64,000 nucleotides of DNA from Marinobacter litoralis (GCF_016427555.1 NZ_JAELVS010000001.1:620001-684000), one strand, 5' to 3'. Positions 16,681 through 25,789 are shown, numbered from the stretch's first letter. Translations and numbers: made by a program. The notes: generated from the sequence alone by a model not told the origin.

Positions 16681-17397
16681 TTACAAAAGAATGTCCAGCG
16701 CCTCAATGAGTGGCGGGTTCTTGGCCGCCAGGGCGTCGAGCACGGGTTTGTGCAAACGCCTTTTGTGCTCGGCAAAAATGGCACGGCCCTTTTTGAAGGT
16801 TTGCGCAAACTCTAACGCGCCATCGTTCAAGGCTTCAACCGAATCGAACGTTCTGTCTATAAACCTGGCGTCGGCCAGAGTATCCGCCGTCACGCGCCGA
16901 CCGGTCAGCATCATTTCGTTAAAAGTGTGCCGAGGCATCGCTTTCAGGATCACATCGATCAGGCCGGGCAGGAACGGGATGTTCATATCAACCTCCGGAA
17001 AGCACACGTAGCCACGGTCGCTGCGCATGTAACGGAAATCGCAGGCAGCTGCAATGACGATCCCGTTGCCAAAGGTGTGGCCGTTGATGGCTGCGATAAT
17101 GGGAATCGGGTACTGCAGCATGGTGTGGTAAGTTTCATCCATGGTGGATAGGAAGGTTTTGACGTCTTCTTGGTTGCCATTTTGAATGCTGCTCATTAGC
17201 CAACTGACATCAATGCCCTGACTCCAGTTTTTTTCATCACTTGACGCCAGAATCAGCGCTTTATAAGACTTGTCGTTAGAAACATGGTTGAGCAGAGCCA
17301 GCAATTGCTGGGAAAAGGCGAGGTTATTGGCATTTTTGCCATTGTCCATAGAAATAATCGCAACTTTGCCATCGTTGCGTAGGCTCAGTAAGGGCAT
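16681..17397 (-). CDS. Enoyl-CoA hydratase/isomerase family protein
   Basis: A 238-residue crotonase-fold protein. Seen: SSDEKNWSQGIDVSWL (the oxyanion-hole strand, with GID where many hydratases have GAD), then IPIIAAINGHTFGNGIVIAA, the second oxyanion-hole segment. The Glu pair of classical enoyl-CoA hydratases is not obvious, so hydratase activity is uncertain; isomerase or thioesterase roles are possible. The ATG at 17397 gives the normal family start (MPLLSLRNDGKVAII); the longer frame to 17553 overlaps the dehydrogenase gene. It sits between an SDR and a CoA-binding protein, suggesting acyl-CoA metabolism. Confidence 0.8.
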   Translation of the reverse strand: MPLLSLRNDGKVAIISMDNGKNANNLAFSQQLLALLNHVSNDKSYKALILASSDEKNWSQGIDVSWLMSSIQNGNQEDVKTFLSTMDETYHTMLQYPIPIIAAINGHTFGNGIVIAAACDFRYMRSDRGYVCFPEVDMNIPFLPGLIDVILKAMPRHTFNEMMLTGRRVTADTLADARFIDRTFDSVEALNDGALEFAQTFKKGRAIFAEHKRRLHKPVLDALAAKNPPLIEALDILL

Positions 17398-17482
17398 AGC
17401 TAGAAACTCCGATATACCATAACTCTCTACGGCAGCCACAGAGGGGCAACGCGGCTCTGTGACCGTCGATTTCCGATGGTTG

Positions 17483-18370
17483 CTATTCTTCTCCGGAGAA
17501 GCCCGCCAGTGGGGGAACTGCGTTATGGGCGTAAGCGTCTGGAGCTTGGACAAATAAATCTGGCATCAAGTCCGGTTTATTACTCGCCGGGTTGGCACGG
17601 TATTGTTCGAAGTCTTCTACGCCTTGGGTGCGCAGGAAGTCTTCGTCAATCAGCAGTTGGCCGGTGATTTCACGGTTCTCGGTTTTCAGCAAAGCGAAAG
17701 CGGCATCGGCCATGATCTTGGGAGTGCGAGACCGGTCGAACGATTGCTTGCCGCCGAAAGCCGTGGCGGCGGTGTGAATGACGGTGCGAGGCCAAAGGGC
17801 GTTGACCGCAATGCCGTAGCGTTTGAACTCGTCTGACATGCCCAATGTCAGCATCGACATACCGTATTTTGTCAGGGTGTAGGGAGCGTGGTTCCGCATC
17901 CAGCGACGGTCTAGGTCCAAAGGAGGTGAAAAGCTCAGGATGTGACCGTTTTCAGATTTTTTTAGATGCGGTAAAGCCTTTTGGCTGAGTAGAAATACCG
18001 CACGGAAGTTAATCTGCATCATTAAGTCGAGCTTTTTTAGTGGCGTTGATTCAACACCGGACAACGCGATGGCACCTGCATTGTTGATGATGGCGTCAAT
18101 ACCACCAAATGTCTCAGCGGTTTGAGCAATCAAATTGTCGACGTCTTCCTCGCTGCGCACGTCCACTTTAACGGCCAGGCTTTGGCCGCCCGCTTCCTGA
18201 ACTTCTTTGGCTACGGAGTGAATGGTGCCTTCAAGTGTTGGGTGGGGCTGATCTGATTTCGCCGCGATGACGACGTTGGCGCCTTCCGTTGCACAAACTC
18301 GCGCAACTTCACGACCAATGCCACGGCTAGCGCCGGTGATGATGATGGTTTTATCTTTTAGTGAACGCAT
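17483..18370 (-). CDS. Short-chain dehydrogenase/reductase (HSDL2-like)
   Basis: A 295-residue NAD(P)-dependent SDR. The cofactor motif TGASRGIG is at 12-19, NNAG at about 96-99 and the catalytic YxxxK is Tyr164/Lys168 (APYTLTKYG). The insertion with SFSPPLDLDRRW before the active site and the long C-terminal tail are characteristic of the hydroxysteroid dehydrogenase-like protein 2 group. ATG at 18370. Probably the first gene of a run SDR, enoyl-CoA hydratase-like, CoA-binding, HD-GYP on the minus strand. Substrate unknown. Confidence 0.85.
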   Translation of the reverse strand: MRSLKDKTIIITGASRGIGREVARVCATEGANVVIAAKSDQPHPTLEGTIHSVAKEVQEAGGQSLAVKVDVRSEEDVDNLIAQTAETFGGIDAIINNAGAIALSGVESTPLKKLDLMMQINFRAVFLLSQKALPHLKKSENGHILSFSPPLDLDRRWMRNHAPYTLTKYGMSMLTLGMSDEFKRYGIAVNALWPRTVIHTAATAFGGKQSFDRSRTPKIMADAAFALLKTENREITGQLLIDEDFLRTQGVEDFEQYRANPASNKPDLMPDLFVQAPDAYAHNAVPPLAGFSGEE

Positions 18371-18548
18371 GACGACTCCGGAACGGTGAATGCTCGCTAG
18401 TACGCAGCGCACCTCCGGATAGGCGGACAAATTTGTGAGCGGCTATCGGGGGTGAGCTGTTATTCGCGGATACCGGTCTATCGTGTCGTAGCCGTGGCTG
18501 TTTTTCAGCAGCTAAAAACGCCAACATCAGTAGGTGAATGTGCCAAAT

Positions 18549-19121
18549 TTATCCGCGGTTGTTCGAAATCAAGGTGAGGAACTCGCTACGGGTCGCTTGT
18601 GATTTGCGGAATTGACCCAGCATCATGGAGGTTTTCATGCGGCTGTTTTGCTTTTCGACACCGCGCATCATCATGCACATGTGCTGTGCTTCGATCACGA
18701 CACCGACCCCTTTCGCGCCGGTTACGCTTTCAACGGCTTCGGCAATTTGTCGGGTCAGGTTTTCCTGAATCTGAAGGCGGCGGGCGTACATGTCCACGAT
18801 GCGCGCAAACTTGGACAGCCCCAGTACTTTGCCCTGCGGCAAGTAAGCGATGTGGCATTTGCCGATGAACGGAAGCATGTGGTGCTCACACATGCTATAG
18901 AGCTCGATGTCCTGGACCACCACCATTTCATCCATGGCCGACTCGAACACTGCGTTATTAACAAGGCTCTGCAGGTCCTGTTGATAGCCGCGCGTTAAAA
19001 ATTGCATGGCTTTAGCAGCACGGGCTGGGGTGTCGATCAGGCCTTCGCGGCTGGGGTTTTCACCCAGGCCTTCCAGAATTGCGTGGTAATGGCCGGTGAG
19101 ATCATCAAGAGGTTGAGACAT
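18549..19121 (-). CDS. folE: GTP cyclohydrolase I
   Basis: A 190-residue GTP cyclohydrolase I, which makes dihydroneopterin triphosphate, the first step towards folate. Zinc ligands are visible: Cys78 and His81 in [10 protein letters not shown] and Cys149 in QHMCMMMRG. Length suits the bacterial family. The ATG at 19121 gives MSQPLDDL; an in-frame start nine codons upstream is less likely. No other folate gene adjoins. Confidence 0.95.
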   Translation of the reverse strand: MSQPLDDLTGHYHAILEGLGENPSREGLIDTPARAAKAMQFLTRGYQQDLQSLVNNAVFESAMDEMVVVQDIELYSMCEHHMLPFIGKCHIAYLPQGKVLGLSKFARIVDMYARRLQIQENLTRQIAEAVESVTGAKGVGVVIEAQHMCMMMRGVEKQNSRMKTSMMLGQFRKSQATRSEFLTLISNNRG

Positions 19122-19294
19122 AGTGGTTCCCGATAGTGTGCCTGTCAAAGTGTGAAGCTTAAGGCAAATCGCGCTTCACCTCCATGATTTAGGCTGTTTG
19201 GCGGCCTTTATCCGAAGGGGGCGCCCGGTGAAGGTGGCCAGTAGTTGTGGTTTGCACTAAAGTTGTCTGTTCACAGGGTGTGTCGAGGCAAATC

Positions 19295-20203
19295 ATGGGA
19301 CAGATTATGTCTGGGGCGATGGCAGGAACGTATGAGGTGGCTGCCACGCTGGAGGCTTGGCAACAAGCAGGAAAATGGTTCAGCTATGGTGGCCACGCGG
19401 TGTTCAGCCGAATGGCAGGGCAGGGTGAGCCTTTGGTTCTGCTGCACGGATTCCCCTCTGCCAGCTGGGACTGGAGTCGTCTTTGGCCGATGCTTTCCCG
19501 TCACTATAAAGTGCTGGCGCTGGACATGTTGGGCTTTGGCTTTTCCGATAAGCCGCAGAACTATCGTTACAGCATCGAAGACCAGGCAGATCTGGTTCAG
19601 GGCTGGCTGGAGGGGCTGGGGTTGCCGGAGGTGCACCTGATGGCGCACGACTATGGCACCTCGGTGGTCCAGGAACTGCTGGCCAGAGATCAGGAAGGTA
19701 CGCTGGGATTTCGGATCAGCAGCGTATGTTTGTTGAATGGTGGCCTGTTTCCCGAAGTGCACTCCCCCTTATTCATTCAGAAAATCCTGAAGAGTCCGCT
19801 GGGTGGGTTGATCAGCCGGGGGCTAACAAAAGCGACCTTTGAACGGAGTTTCCGGCGGTTGTTCAGCCCAGATGGTCAGCCGGATGCTGACGATTTGTCG
19901 GATTTCTGGCACCTGCTGAACTACAACAACGGGCGCGGGATTCTGCACGGGCTGATCCAGTTTATGGAAGAACGCCGATGCCACCGCAACCGGTGGGTGG
20001 GTGCATTGCAGCAGGCAAAGCAACCCATGCGACTCATTTCGGGGATGGCGGATCCGGTTTCCGGGGCAGCTATGGTCAGACGTTACCGCGAGCTGGTGCC
20101 GTCTGCGGATGTGGTCAGCCTGAGGCGTGTGGGCCATTACCCGCATTTCGAGAAGCCGTGGGATGTGTTTACGGCCTACCGGGAGTTCAGAAAAACCGTT
20201 TAA
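19295..20203 (+). CDS. Alpha/beta hydrolase with aspartate nucleophile (MEST/epoxide hydrolase-like)
   Basis: A 302-residue alpha/beta hydrolase. HGFPSASWDW near residue 53 is the oxyanion loop. The nucleophile elbow is AHDYGTS with Asp119 where lipases have Ser, which places it with epoxide hydrolases, haloalkane dehalogenases and the animal MEST protein. Acid Asp253 (SGMADP) and His281 (VGHYPHFEKP) complete the triad. The ATG at 19295 has GAGG 6 nt upstream and is preferred over an upstream GTG at 19247. It is divergent from folE across 173 bp. Substrate unknown. Confidence 0.82.
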   Translation: MGQIMSGAMAGTYEVAATLEAWQQAGKWFSYGGHAVFSRMAGQGEPLVLLHGFPSASWDWSRLWPMLSRHYKVLALDMLGFGFSDKPQNYRYSIEDQADLVQGWLEGLGLPEVHLMAHDYGTSVVQELLARDQEGTLGFRISSVCLLNGGLFPEVHSPLFIQKILKSPLGGLISRGLTKATFERSFRRLFSPDGQPDADDLSDFWHLLNYNNGRGILHGLIQFMEERRCHRNRWVGALQQAKQPMRLISGMADPVSGAAMVRRYRELVPSADVVSLRRVGHYPHFEKPWDVFTAYREFRKTV

Positions 20204-20219
20204 TATCGGAACCGGCGGA

Positions 20220-21278
20220 TCACGCCACTTCGCCGCCTTTGCTGATTGGCGGCGAGGGCTCTTCATCGACCCTTGCTGGTACCACTGCGTGGGGCTTCGG
20301 TGCGTTTACAATCTGATTTCGACCTTGGTGCTTGGCGGTATACAAAGCCTGATCGGCCCGGTTGAGCCAGATTGACCAGGTTTCACCCTGGCTGACCTCC
20401 GCTACGCCGGCGCTGGCGGTCACCCGGATGTCCTCCAGAAAGGGGGTGGCGCTGATGCTGCTTAATAACTGATGGGCCAGGCTGTCTGCATCTTTCTGGC
20501 GGGTTTCTGGCAGCACGATCATGAATTCTTCACCGCCAATGCGAAACAGTTGATCGTTCTCTCTGAGCCGCTTCCGAATGCGCAGAGCGAGTTCTTTCAG
20601 TACCTTGTCGCCCGCCAGATGGCCCCATTGGTCGTTAATCACCTTGAAGTAGTCGAGATCCACCAGTACCAGGCTTGAAACCCGTTCGTAGCGCTCGCGC
20701 ATCTGGATCTGGCTATTCAGAATATCCGCGAGTTGAGAGCGGTTCAGGCAGCCGGTTAGCGGGTCAGTGGTGGCCAGTTTGGTCAGTTCCTGTTGCATGC
20801 GCCCTACCAGCCAGGCGAATACCATGGCAAAGATGCAGCTCAAGCCCAGTGAAAAGGTGATGCGCCAGAAGTCAGCTTCTGAAAATTTCAGAAACGACGT
20901 TACCGCCATGACGGCGACAAACAGGATGTTGAAAGCGCTGGCTTCTTTGATCGGGAGCAGGAAAAACAGCGCGATGGCGGCTGGATAGGCCCAGTAGAGG
21001 CCGGAGTGCCCATTGATGGCGGTGGAGTAAGCGGCCGAGACCACGGCCAGAATGGGAAACAACCAGCCTTTCAGAAAATACCGTCCGGTCAGTCTCAGGC
21101 AGCCGATGACGAGCACCGCATTGGCGCAGAAAAGCGCCAGAAAAGCGGCGAGCAAGTGATTGCCATGCTGCCACTGAATCAAAATCAGCGGAGCCACGGC
21201 GATTAACGCCCAGAAATGCAGGTGGTAAACCAATTGCCGCCGGAAACCCAAAACCGCAAGATTAGGGTTAGATTGCAT
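20220..21278 (-). CDS. Membrane diguanylate cyclase (GGEEF)
   Basis: A 352-residue protein with about six membrane helices (residues 20-160, similar to MASE-type sensors) and a C-terminal GGDEF domain. The active-site motif GGEEF is at about 248-252, and REND, five residues before it, is a good RxxD inhibitory site, so product feedback is expected. It should make c-di-GMP. A GTG at 21305 would add nine residues; I use the ATG at 21278. It converges on the hydrolase gene with a 16 bp gap. Confidence 0.9.
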   Translation of the reverse strand: MQSNPNLAVLGFRRQLVYHLHFWALIAVAPLILIQWQHGNHLLAAFLALFCANAVLVIGCLRLTGRYFLKGWLFPILAVVSAAYSTAINGHSGLYWAYPAAIALFFLLPIKEASAFNILFVAVMAVTSFLKFSEADFWRITFSLGLSCIFAMVFAWLVGRMQQELTKLATTDPLTGCLNRSQLADILNSQIQMRERYERVSSLVLVDLDYFKVINDQWGHLAGDKVLKELALRIRKRLRENDQLFRIGGEEFMIVLPETRQKDADSLAHQLLSSISATPFLEDIRVTASAGVAEVSQGETWSIWLNRADQALYTAKHQGRNQIVNAPKPHAVVPARVDEEPSPPISKGGEVA

Positions 21279-21519
21279 CGTATCTGGCGAGGTCAGAAGA
21301 TTCACAGCTCGGCTCCGGCTGACAATTCACGGCACGCACCCTGTGCCATCGTTGGTTAGAGTCTAGCATGGCATTTTTTCCGAAAAAGTCGAAATTTGAC
21401 CGGTCCCGTGTGAATATCGCCGGTTCATGCACAATACCAATGGGTGCCATGAATTTTGTTCAGTTGGCTGGCCCCCTGAGCCTTCGTTAAACTCCAGCCA
21501 GCTATTGAGAGGATATTGA

Positions 21520-22602
21520 ATGACTGCAGTTCATACCCGTGCCCCGGCACTCACGATCCGCGCTGGCCGCCGAGCTTTGGAGCGGCTGCGACAGAAATCA
21601 TTGGAAGCTTCCGATGTGCATGTCATTCCGGGTGCCGCCGGAGGCCCGAAGGCGCTGGGCATCAGTGGTCTGGACAAGGCCATATTTGGAGAATGGCTGG
21701 CGGATGCCGAACAGGAAATTGCGCTGATTGGCTCATCAATCGGGAGCTGGCGTTTCGCCGCTGTGGCGTCCTCGGATAACCCTCGCGCGCAATTGAGCAA
21801 GTTGGCAGAGCTCTACACTCAGCAACGTTTCAGCAAAGGTGTCAGTGCAGAGGAAGTCAGCCGTAAAAGTGTCGCGTTTTTGCGGGAGCTGCTGGGGGGC
21901 CGGGAAGATTATCTGCTGGCCCATCCGGTCTATCGCCTGAGTGTTGTGGTGGTCCGGAGCCTGGGGTTGCTTCAGCACGATTCGAAAGGGCGCTTGAGTA
22001 TGGGGCTGATGAGCGCCATCAGCGCCAATATGCTCAGCCGTCGCCATCTTGGCCGCTTTATGGAACGTGGCTTCGTGCACGATGCCCGGCAAAAGACGCC
22101 GATCTCCACCCACGCCGAGTTCCCGCGCCACGAAGTTGCACTCAGCCCGGACAATTTGCTGTCAGCCTTATTGGCTTCGGCGTCGATCCCGATGGTGATG
22201 TCTGCTGTGCATAACATTCCGGGCGCGCCAGCCGGGGTGTACCGGGACGGAGGGCTGCTGGATTATCATCTTGATCTGCCCTACGAGCAGCCCGGCATTG
22301 TGCTGTACCCCCACTTTACCGACCGGGTTGTGCCGGGTTGGTTTGACAAGACGCTGCCCTGGCGCAAAGGCGATGCGACTCGCCTGCAGGATGTCCTGTT
22401 GGTGTCGCCGTCCCGAGACTATCTGGACGCCTTGCCGGATCGCAAACTACCGGATCGTAAGGATTTCGAGAAGTACCTCGGGGACGATGCCGGGCGGGAA
22501 AAATCCTGGCGCAGGGCAATTGCCGAGAGCGACCGGCTGGGGGATGAGTTTTTGGAGTTGCTTGCGACCGGACGGCTTCTGGAGCGGGTTCAGCCTCTGT
22601 AA
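21520..22602 (+). CDS. Patatin-like phospholipase
   Basis: A 360-residue patatin-fold protein. The catalytic dyad is Ser73 in GSSIGSW (G-x-S-x-G) and Asp243 in YRDGGLLD (DGG). VIPGAAGGPKALGISG (35-50) supplies the glycine-rich oxyanion loop. No signal peptide is seen, so it is probably cytoplasmic. GAGAGGA precedes the ATG. It stands alone, converging on the PAS-domain gene with only 3 bp between stops. Substrate (lipid acyl chains) inferred from the family. Confidence 0.85.
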   Translation: MTAVHTRAPALTIRAGRRALERLRQKSLEASDVHVIPGAAGGPKALGISGLDKAIFGEWLADAEQEIALIGSSIGSWRFAAVASSDNPRAQLSKLAELYTQQRFSKGVSAEEVSRKSVAFLRELLGGREDYLLAHPVYRLSVVVVRSLGLLQHDSKGRLSMGLMSAISANMLSRRHLGRFMERGFVHDARQKTPISTHAEFPRHEVALSPDNLLSALLASASIPMVMSAVHNIPGAPAGVYRDGGLLDYHLDLPYEQPGIVLYPHFTDRVVPGWFDKTLPWRKGDATRLQDVLLVSPSRDYLDALPDRKLPDRKDFEKYLGDDAGREKSWRRAIAESDRLGDEFLELLATGRLLERVQPL

Positions 22603-22605
22603 TGC

Positions 22606-23610
22606 CTAATCCGGCTCCTGAACTTTTATCTGTGCGCTGAGCCGGAATCCTGCGATGCCTCTTACCGGATCGGTGACCGCTTTCAAACGAAGGGTGACCG
22701 GCACAGAGTGCCCGGAATGCGGGCCTGCCAGCGCGAGGTCGGTCTGTATGATCTCTTGCTCAACGCGGGCCGCTTCAAGGGTTTCAGCAAAACGCTGCTG
22801 ATCGGACTGTGCGATAAGTTCCTGAAAGGGCAGTTGGTCCAAATCCGACGGTGCTTGCCTGAAAATATCGGCGGCCAAGGCCGAGACGTAGGCAATTTGC
22901 CCTTGATCGTCCAACTCGGCAATCAGGTTGCCCGACAGATTGATCAGATCCCGTGATCGACTCTCGCTGTCGTTGAGGGCTTGTCTTAGAACGAGTTTTT
23001 CAACGTTCAGGTTGGCGATTTTCTGTTTTTGGATTTTCAGTTCTTTTTGCTGCCGCCAGGTTTGCTTGCGTTGTTTTTGATTGCGCCAGCACAGGTAAAG
23101 CGACAGCACAAAAGCCAGCAAAGAAAGAGCCACCCCACCGACAAGAATCAGCCAGCGGGATTGTTGGGCGGGAACCGAGAGTAACTGGGCATCGGGCAGT
23201 GTGGTCACCATGGAGCGATTGCCATCGACATTCAGTTCGCTGCGCAGAGCGTGGCGTTTCATCGGCGAGTGAACAGAACCCAGTTCCAGTAACGGTTTTT
23301 TGGTGTGTCGGTCCAAGGTATCAATGCGCAGGCGCAGGTGCTGAGGCATGGCTTTGGCCAGTGGGACTTTCAGCAGGGAAACGTCGTTACCGTGCCGATA
23401 TAGCTGATCAAGCACCATGAGAACCAATGCCCGGTGTTGCTGCTGATAGTGTTGGTAGGCAAGGGCTTCGGCCTGGGCCCCAACCCGTTGGGCGACCGAT
23501 ATGCTGAGTGTGCTTCCCACCAGCAGGATAACCACAGGAACCCATAAGCCTGGCCATAGAGCCCTGCGGATTTTTGAACCTAGTGTCGTGCTGTCCGGGC
23601 TGCTGCCCAT
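22606..23610 (-). CDS. Membrane sensor with C-terminal PAS domain, no output domain
   Basis: A 334-residue protein: helix at about 20-40, a periplasmic segment of about 110 residues, a second helix at about 153-173, a basic Gln/Lys-rich coiled coil (about 176-220), then a PAS domain (about 222-330; LINLSGNLIAELDDQGQIAY). Nothing follows the PAS domain: no kinase, GGDEF or methyl-accepting region. It may signal to a partner protein or be a truncated sensor. It lies next to a patatin gene and zinc transport genes, neither of which explains it. Confidence 0.75.
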   Translation of the reverse strand: MGSSPDSTTLGSKIRRALWPGLWVPVVILLVGSTLSISVAQRVGAQAEALAYQHYQQQHRALVLMVLDQLYRHGNDVSLLKVPLAKAMPQHLRLRIDTLDRHTKKPLLELGSVHSPMKRHALRSELNVDGNRSMVTTLPDAQLLSVPAQQSRWLILVGGVALSLLAFVLSLYLCWRNQKQRKQTWRQQKELKIQKQKIANLNVEKLVLRQALNDSESRSRDLINLSGNLIAELDDQGQIAYVSALAADIFRQAPSDLDQLPFQELIAQSDQQRFAETLEAARVEQEIIQTDLALAGPHSGHSVPVTLRLKAVTDPVRGIAGFRLSAQIKVQEPD

Positions 23611-23627
23611 GCCAGGACCCTCCCTCA

Positions 23628-23683
23628 GGCTTTCCGTTGGTCAGCCAATCCACCATAGACCAGTCTGCGCCATCCGGAAAGCC
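23628..23683 (-). other. Long hairpin between znuB and the PAS sensor gene
   Basis: GGCTTTCCG at 23628-23636 and CGGAAAGCC at 23675-23683 are perfect 9 bp arms, extended outward by a further CTC/GAG pair after one mismatch, with smaller TGGTC/GACCA pairing inside. It occupies most of the 81 bp gap. There is no T-run, so termination after znuB is possible but not shown. Confidence 0.4.
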
Positions 23684-23691
23684 AGAGGAAT

Positions 23692-24504
23692 TCAATAACG
23701 GGTCTTGCGCGCGCCTCCGTAGACCAGCAAAAACGCTAAAAAGGCAGTGACGACAACCGATGGTCCGGCCGGGGTGTCTAAGTGCCAGGACAAGGTCAGG
23801 CCACCGGAAACGGCGATAAACCCAAACACAATGGCCAGACCCAGCATGTGTTCCGGTGTTTTAGCCAGCCGGCGGGCGGTGGCGGCGGGAATGATCAGCA
23901 ACGCGGTAATCAGGAGTACACCAACGATCTTCATCGCCACGGCAATCACCAGGGCGAACATCAGCATCAGCGCCAGACGCAGCCGCTCTACCGGAACGCC
24001 TTCCACCCGTGCGAGTTCTTCGTGGATGGTACTCATCAATAACTGGCGCCACAGCAACGCCAACAGGGTCAGTACCACAGCGGCGCCGCCGTATATCCAG
24101 AACAGATCCTGGCGGCTCATCGCCAGTAAGTCACCGAACAGCAAGCCGGTGAGATCAACCCGGATATCCGGCATAAAACTGAGTGTCACCAGACCGATGG
24201 CCAGTGCGCTATGAGCCAGAATACCCAGCAAGGTATCCGTAGCCAGAGCCCGGGTACGGGATAACAGCACCAACGCGAGCGCAATGAGCAAGCAGGTGAT
24301 AATCACGCCGAGGTTGAGCGGAATGCTGATCAGAAAACTCAAGGCAATGCCGAGCAGGGCTGAGTGGGCCAGGGTATCTCCGAAGTAGGCCAAACGCCGC
24401 CAGACCACAAAGCAGCCGAGCGGACCGGCTACCAGAGCAACCCCGAGCCCACCGAGCAAGGCGCGCCAGAAAAAATCACCCAGGATCAGATCAATGATGT
24501 TCAT
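23692..24504 (-). CDS. znuB: Zinc ABC transporter permease ZnuB
   Basis: A 270-residue ABC-3 family permease with about eight membrane helices; it begins MNIIDLILGDFFWRALLGG and has the family's RRLAYFGDTLAHSALLG segment. It would form the inner-membrane channel for high-affinity Zn uptake with ZnuC. Its ATG at 24504 lies inside the end of znuC (14 bp overlap), so the two are translationally coupled. Confidence 0.92.
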   Translation of the reverse strand: MNIIDLILGDFFWRALLGGLGVALVAGPLGCFVVWRRLAYFGDTLAHSALLGIALSFLISIPLNLGVIITCLLIALALVLLSRTRALATDTLLGILAHSALAIGLVTLSFMPDIRVDLTGLLFGDLLAMSRQDLFWIYGGAAVVLTLLALLWRQLLMSTIHEELARVEGVPVERLRLALMLMFALVIAVAMKIVGVLLITALLIIPAATARRLAKTPEHMLGLAIVFGFIAVSGGLTLSWHLDTPAGPSVVVTAFLAFLLVYGGARKTRY

Positions 24505-25264
24505 GGGCGCAGGCTCCGTGAGGTTCGCTTCCGGTGACGACATCGCCGTGCAGGTCGTGGCTGTGATTGTGCCGGTGGTGGTAAACCGCCAGTGATTCCG
24601 CAACCTGATGACCGAAGGTTTCGATGAAGGCCGGGTCGTGGGAAATGTCTGCCGGATGTCCGCTGCAGCAAATGTGCTGGTTCAGACAGATAACCTGATC
24701 CGTGGCGGCCATCACCAGATGCAGATCGTGCGAGATCATGATCACGCCACAGTGCAGTTCGTCTCTGAGTTCCCGGATCAATTCATACAAAGCGGCCTGG
24801 CCATTGATATCCACCCCTTGCGCGGGTTCGTCGAGCACCAGTAGGTCCGGCTGTCGGGCGAGAGCGCGCGCCAATAACAAACGCTGTTTCTCGCCGCCGG
24901 ACAGGTGATGTACCGAGGCGTTCAGAAGGTGGCCCACGCCGGTACGTTTTAAGGCCGCTTCACAGGCCGTCAGTGGCCGCCCGCTCAGCAGCATGAAGCG
25001 TTTTACGCTTAACGGCAGCGTCGCTTCGAGAGAGAGATGCTGGGGCACGTATCCGATCACCAGATCCGGTGCCAAGGATACCTGACCACTGGATGCTTTC
25101 TGAATGCCCAGTATGGTTTTGATCAGGGTGGTCTTTCCGGCACCGTTGGGACCGATGATGGTGATGATATCGCCACGGCCAACCGCAAGATTGACGTGGT
25201 CAACCACGATCCGTTCATCAAAGCGCACCGTGAGCTGATTCAGCTGTACCAGGTGATTAGGCAT
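24491..25264 (-). CDS. znuC: Zinc ABC transporter ATP-binding protein ZnuC
   Basis: A 257-residue ABC ATPase: Walker A GPNGAGKTT, signature LSGGEKQR, Walker B LLVLDEP and the switch histidine in MISHDLH. The last 35 residues are unusually rich in histidine (HHRHNHSHDLHGD, then HGACAHEHH), a likely zinc-sensing or storage tail; histidine-rich ends are known in some zinc transport proteins. ATG at 25264 overlaps the zur stop region by 8 bp. Confidence 0.93.
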   Translation of the reverse strand: MPNHLVQLNQLTVRFDERIVVDHVNLAVGRGDIITIIGPNGAGKTTLIKTILGIQKASSGQVSLAPDLVIGYVPQHLSLEATLPLSVKRFMLLSGRPLTACEAALKRTGVGHLLNASVHHLSGGEKQRLLLARALARQPDLLVLDEPAQGVDINGQAALYELIRELRDELHCGVIMISHDLHLVMAATDQVICLNQHICCSGHPADISHDPAFIETFGHQVAESLAVYHHRHNHSHDLHGDVVTGSEPHGACAHEHH

Positions 25265-25748
25265 GGGTGGTGCTTCCCTGACAGGTGGGGCACAAACCGG
25301 AAATTTCCAGTGTAATGTCTTCAACCTGAAACGCTTCCGCCAGCGCTGCAGACTCGATCGCTTGGGTAACGGAGTTTTCGGCCAACTCCAGAACAATGCC
25401 GCATTCGCGACAAATCAGAAAAGTGCTGCGGTGATGCTCGCCGGCATGGGCGCAACCGACGAAGGCATTCAGCGAGGAAATGCGATGCACCAGGCCGTAT
25501 TGCAGGAGAAAATCCAATGCCCGATACACGGTGGGCGGTGCGGCGTTGTGCCCTTCGGCCCCAAGCTGGGCCAGTATGTCGTAAGCACCCAAGGGCTTGT
25601 GTGACTGCCAGATCAGCTCGAGTACCCGTTCCCGAATGGGGGTCAGGCGGGCATTTTGCTCACGGCAAATCGCTTGTGCGTCCGTCAGAGCTTGGCTGAC
25701 GCAGGCTTGATGATTGTGAGGGCGGTACGGAAGCGCGCGCTCTGGCAT
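25257..25748 (-). CDS. zur: Zinc uptake regulator Zur (Fur family)
   Basis: A 163-residue Fur-family repressor. It has the winged helix with APPTVYRALDFLLQYGLVHR (recognition helix), the HHRSTFLICRECG zinc site and a second CPTC pair near the C-terminus, forming the structural CxxC...CxxC zinc. Lying directly upstream of and overlapping znuC identifies it as Zur rather than Fur. A dyad over the promoter suggests autoregulation. First gene of zur-znuC-znuB; no znuA is found here. Confidence 0.92.
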   Translation of the reverse strand: MPERALPYRPHNHQACVSQALTDAQAICREQNARLTPIRERVLELIWQSHKPLGAYDILAQLGAEGHNAAPPTVYRALDFLLQYGLVHRISSLNAFVGCAHAGEHHRSTFLICRECGIVLELAENSVTQAIESAALAEAFQVEDITLEISGLCPTCQGSTTHA

Positions 25749-25768
25749 GGGGAGGCTCCTGCAAAGTT

Positions 25769-25789
25769 TGCAACATTATAACATTTGCA
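25769..25789 (-). promoter_or_regulatory. Candidate Zur operator overlapping the zur promoter
   Basis: TGCAA and TTGCA form perfect outer arms around an A/T-rich centre that on the minus strand reads ATGTTATAATGTTG. This contains GTTATA, one half of the gammaproteobacterial Zur consensus, and TATAAT, a perfect -10 box (plus 25775-25780). Binding here would block transcription of zur-znuCB. The second half-site is imperfect. Confidence 0.5.
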
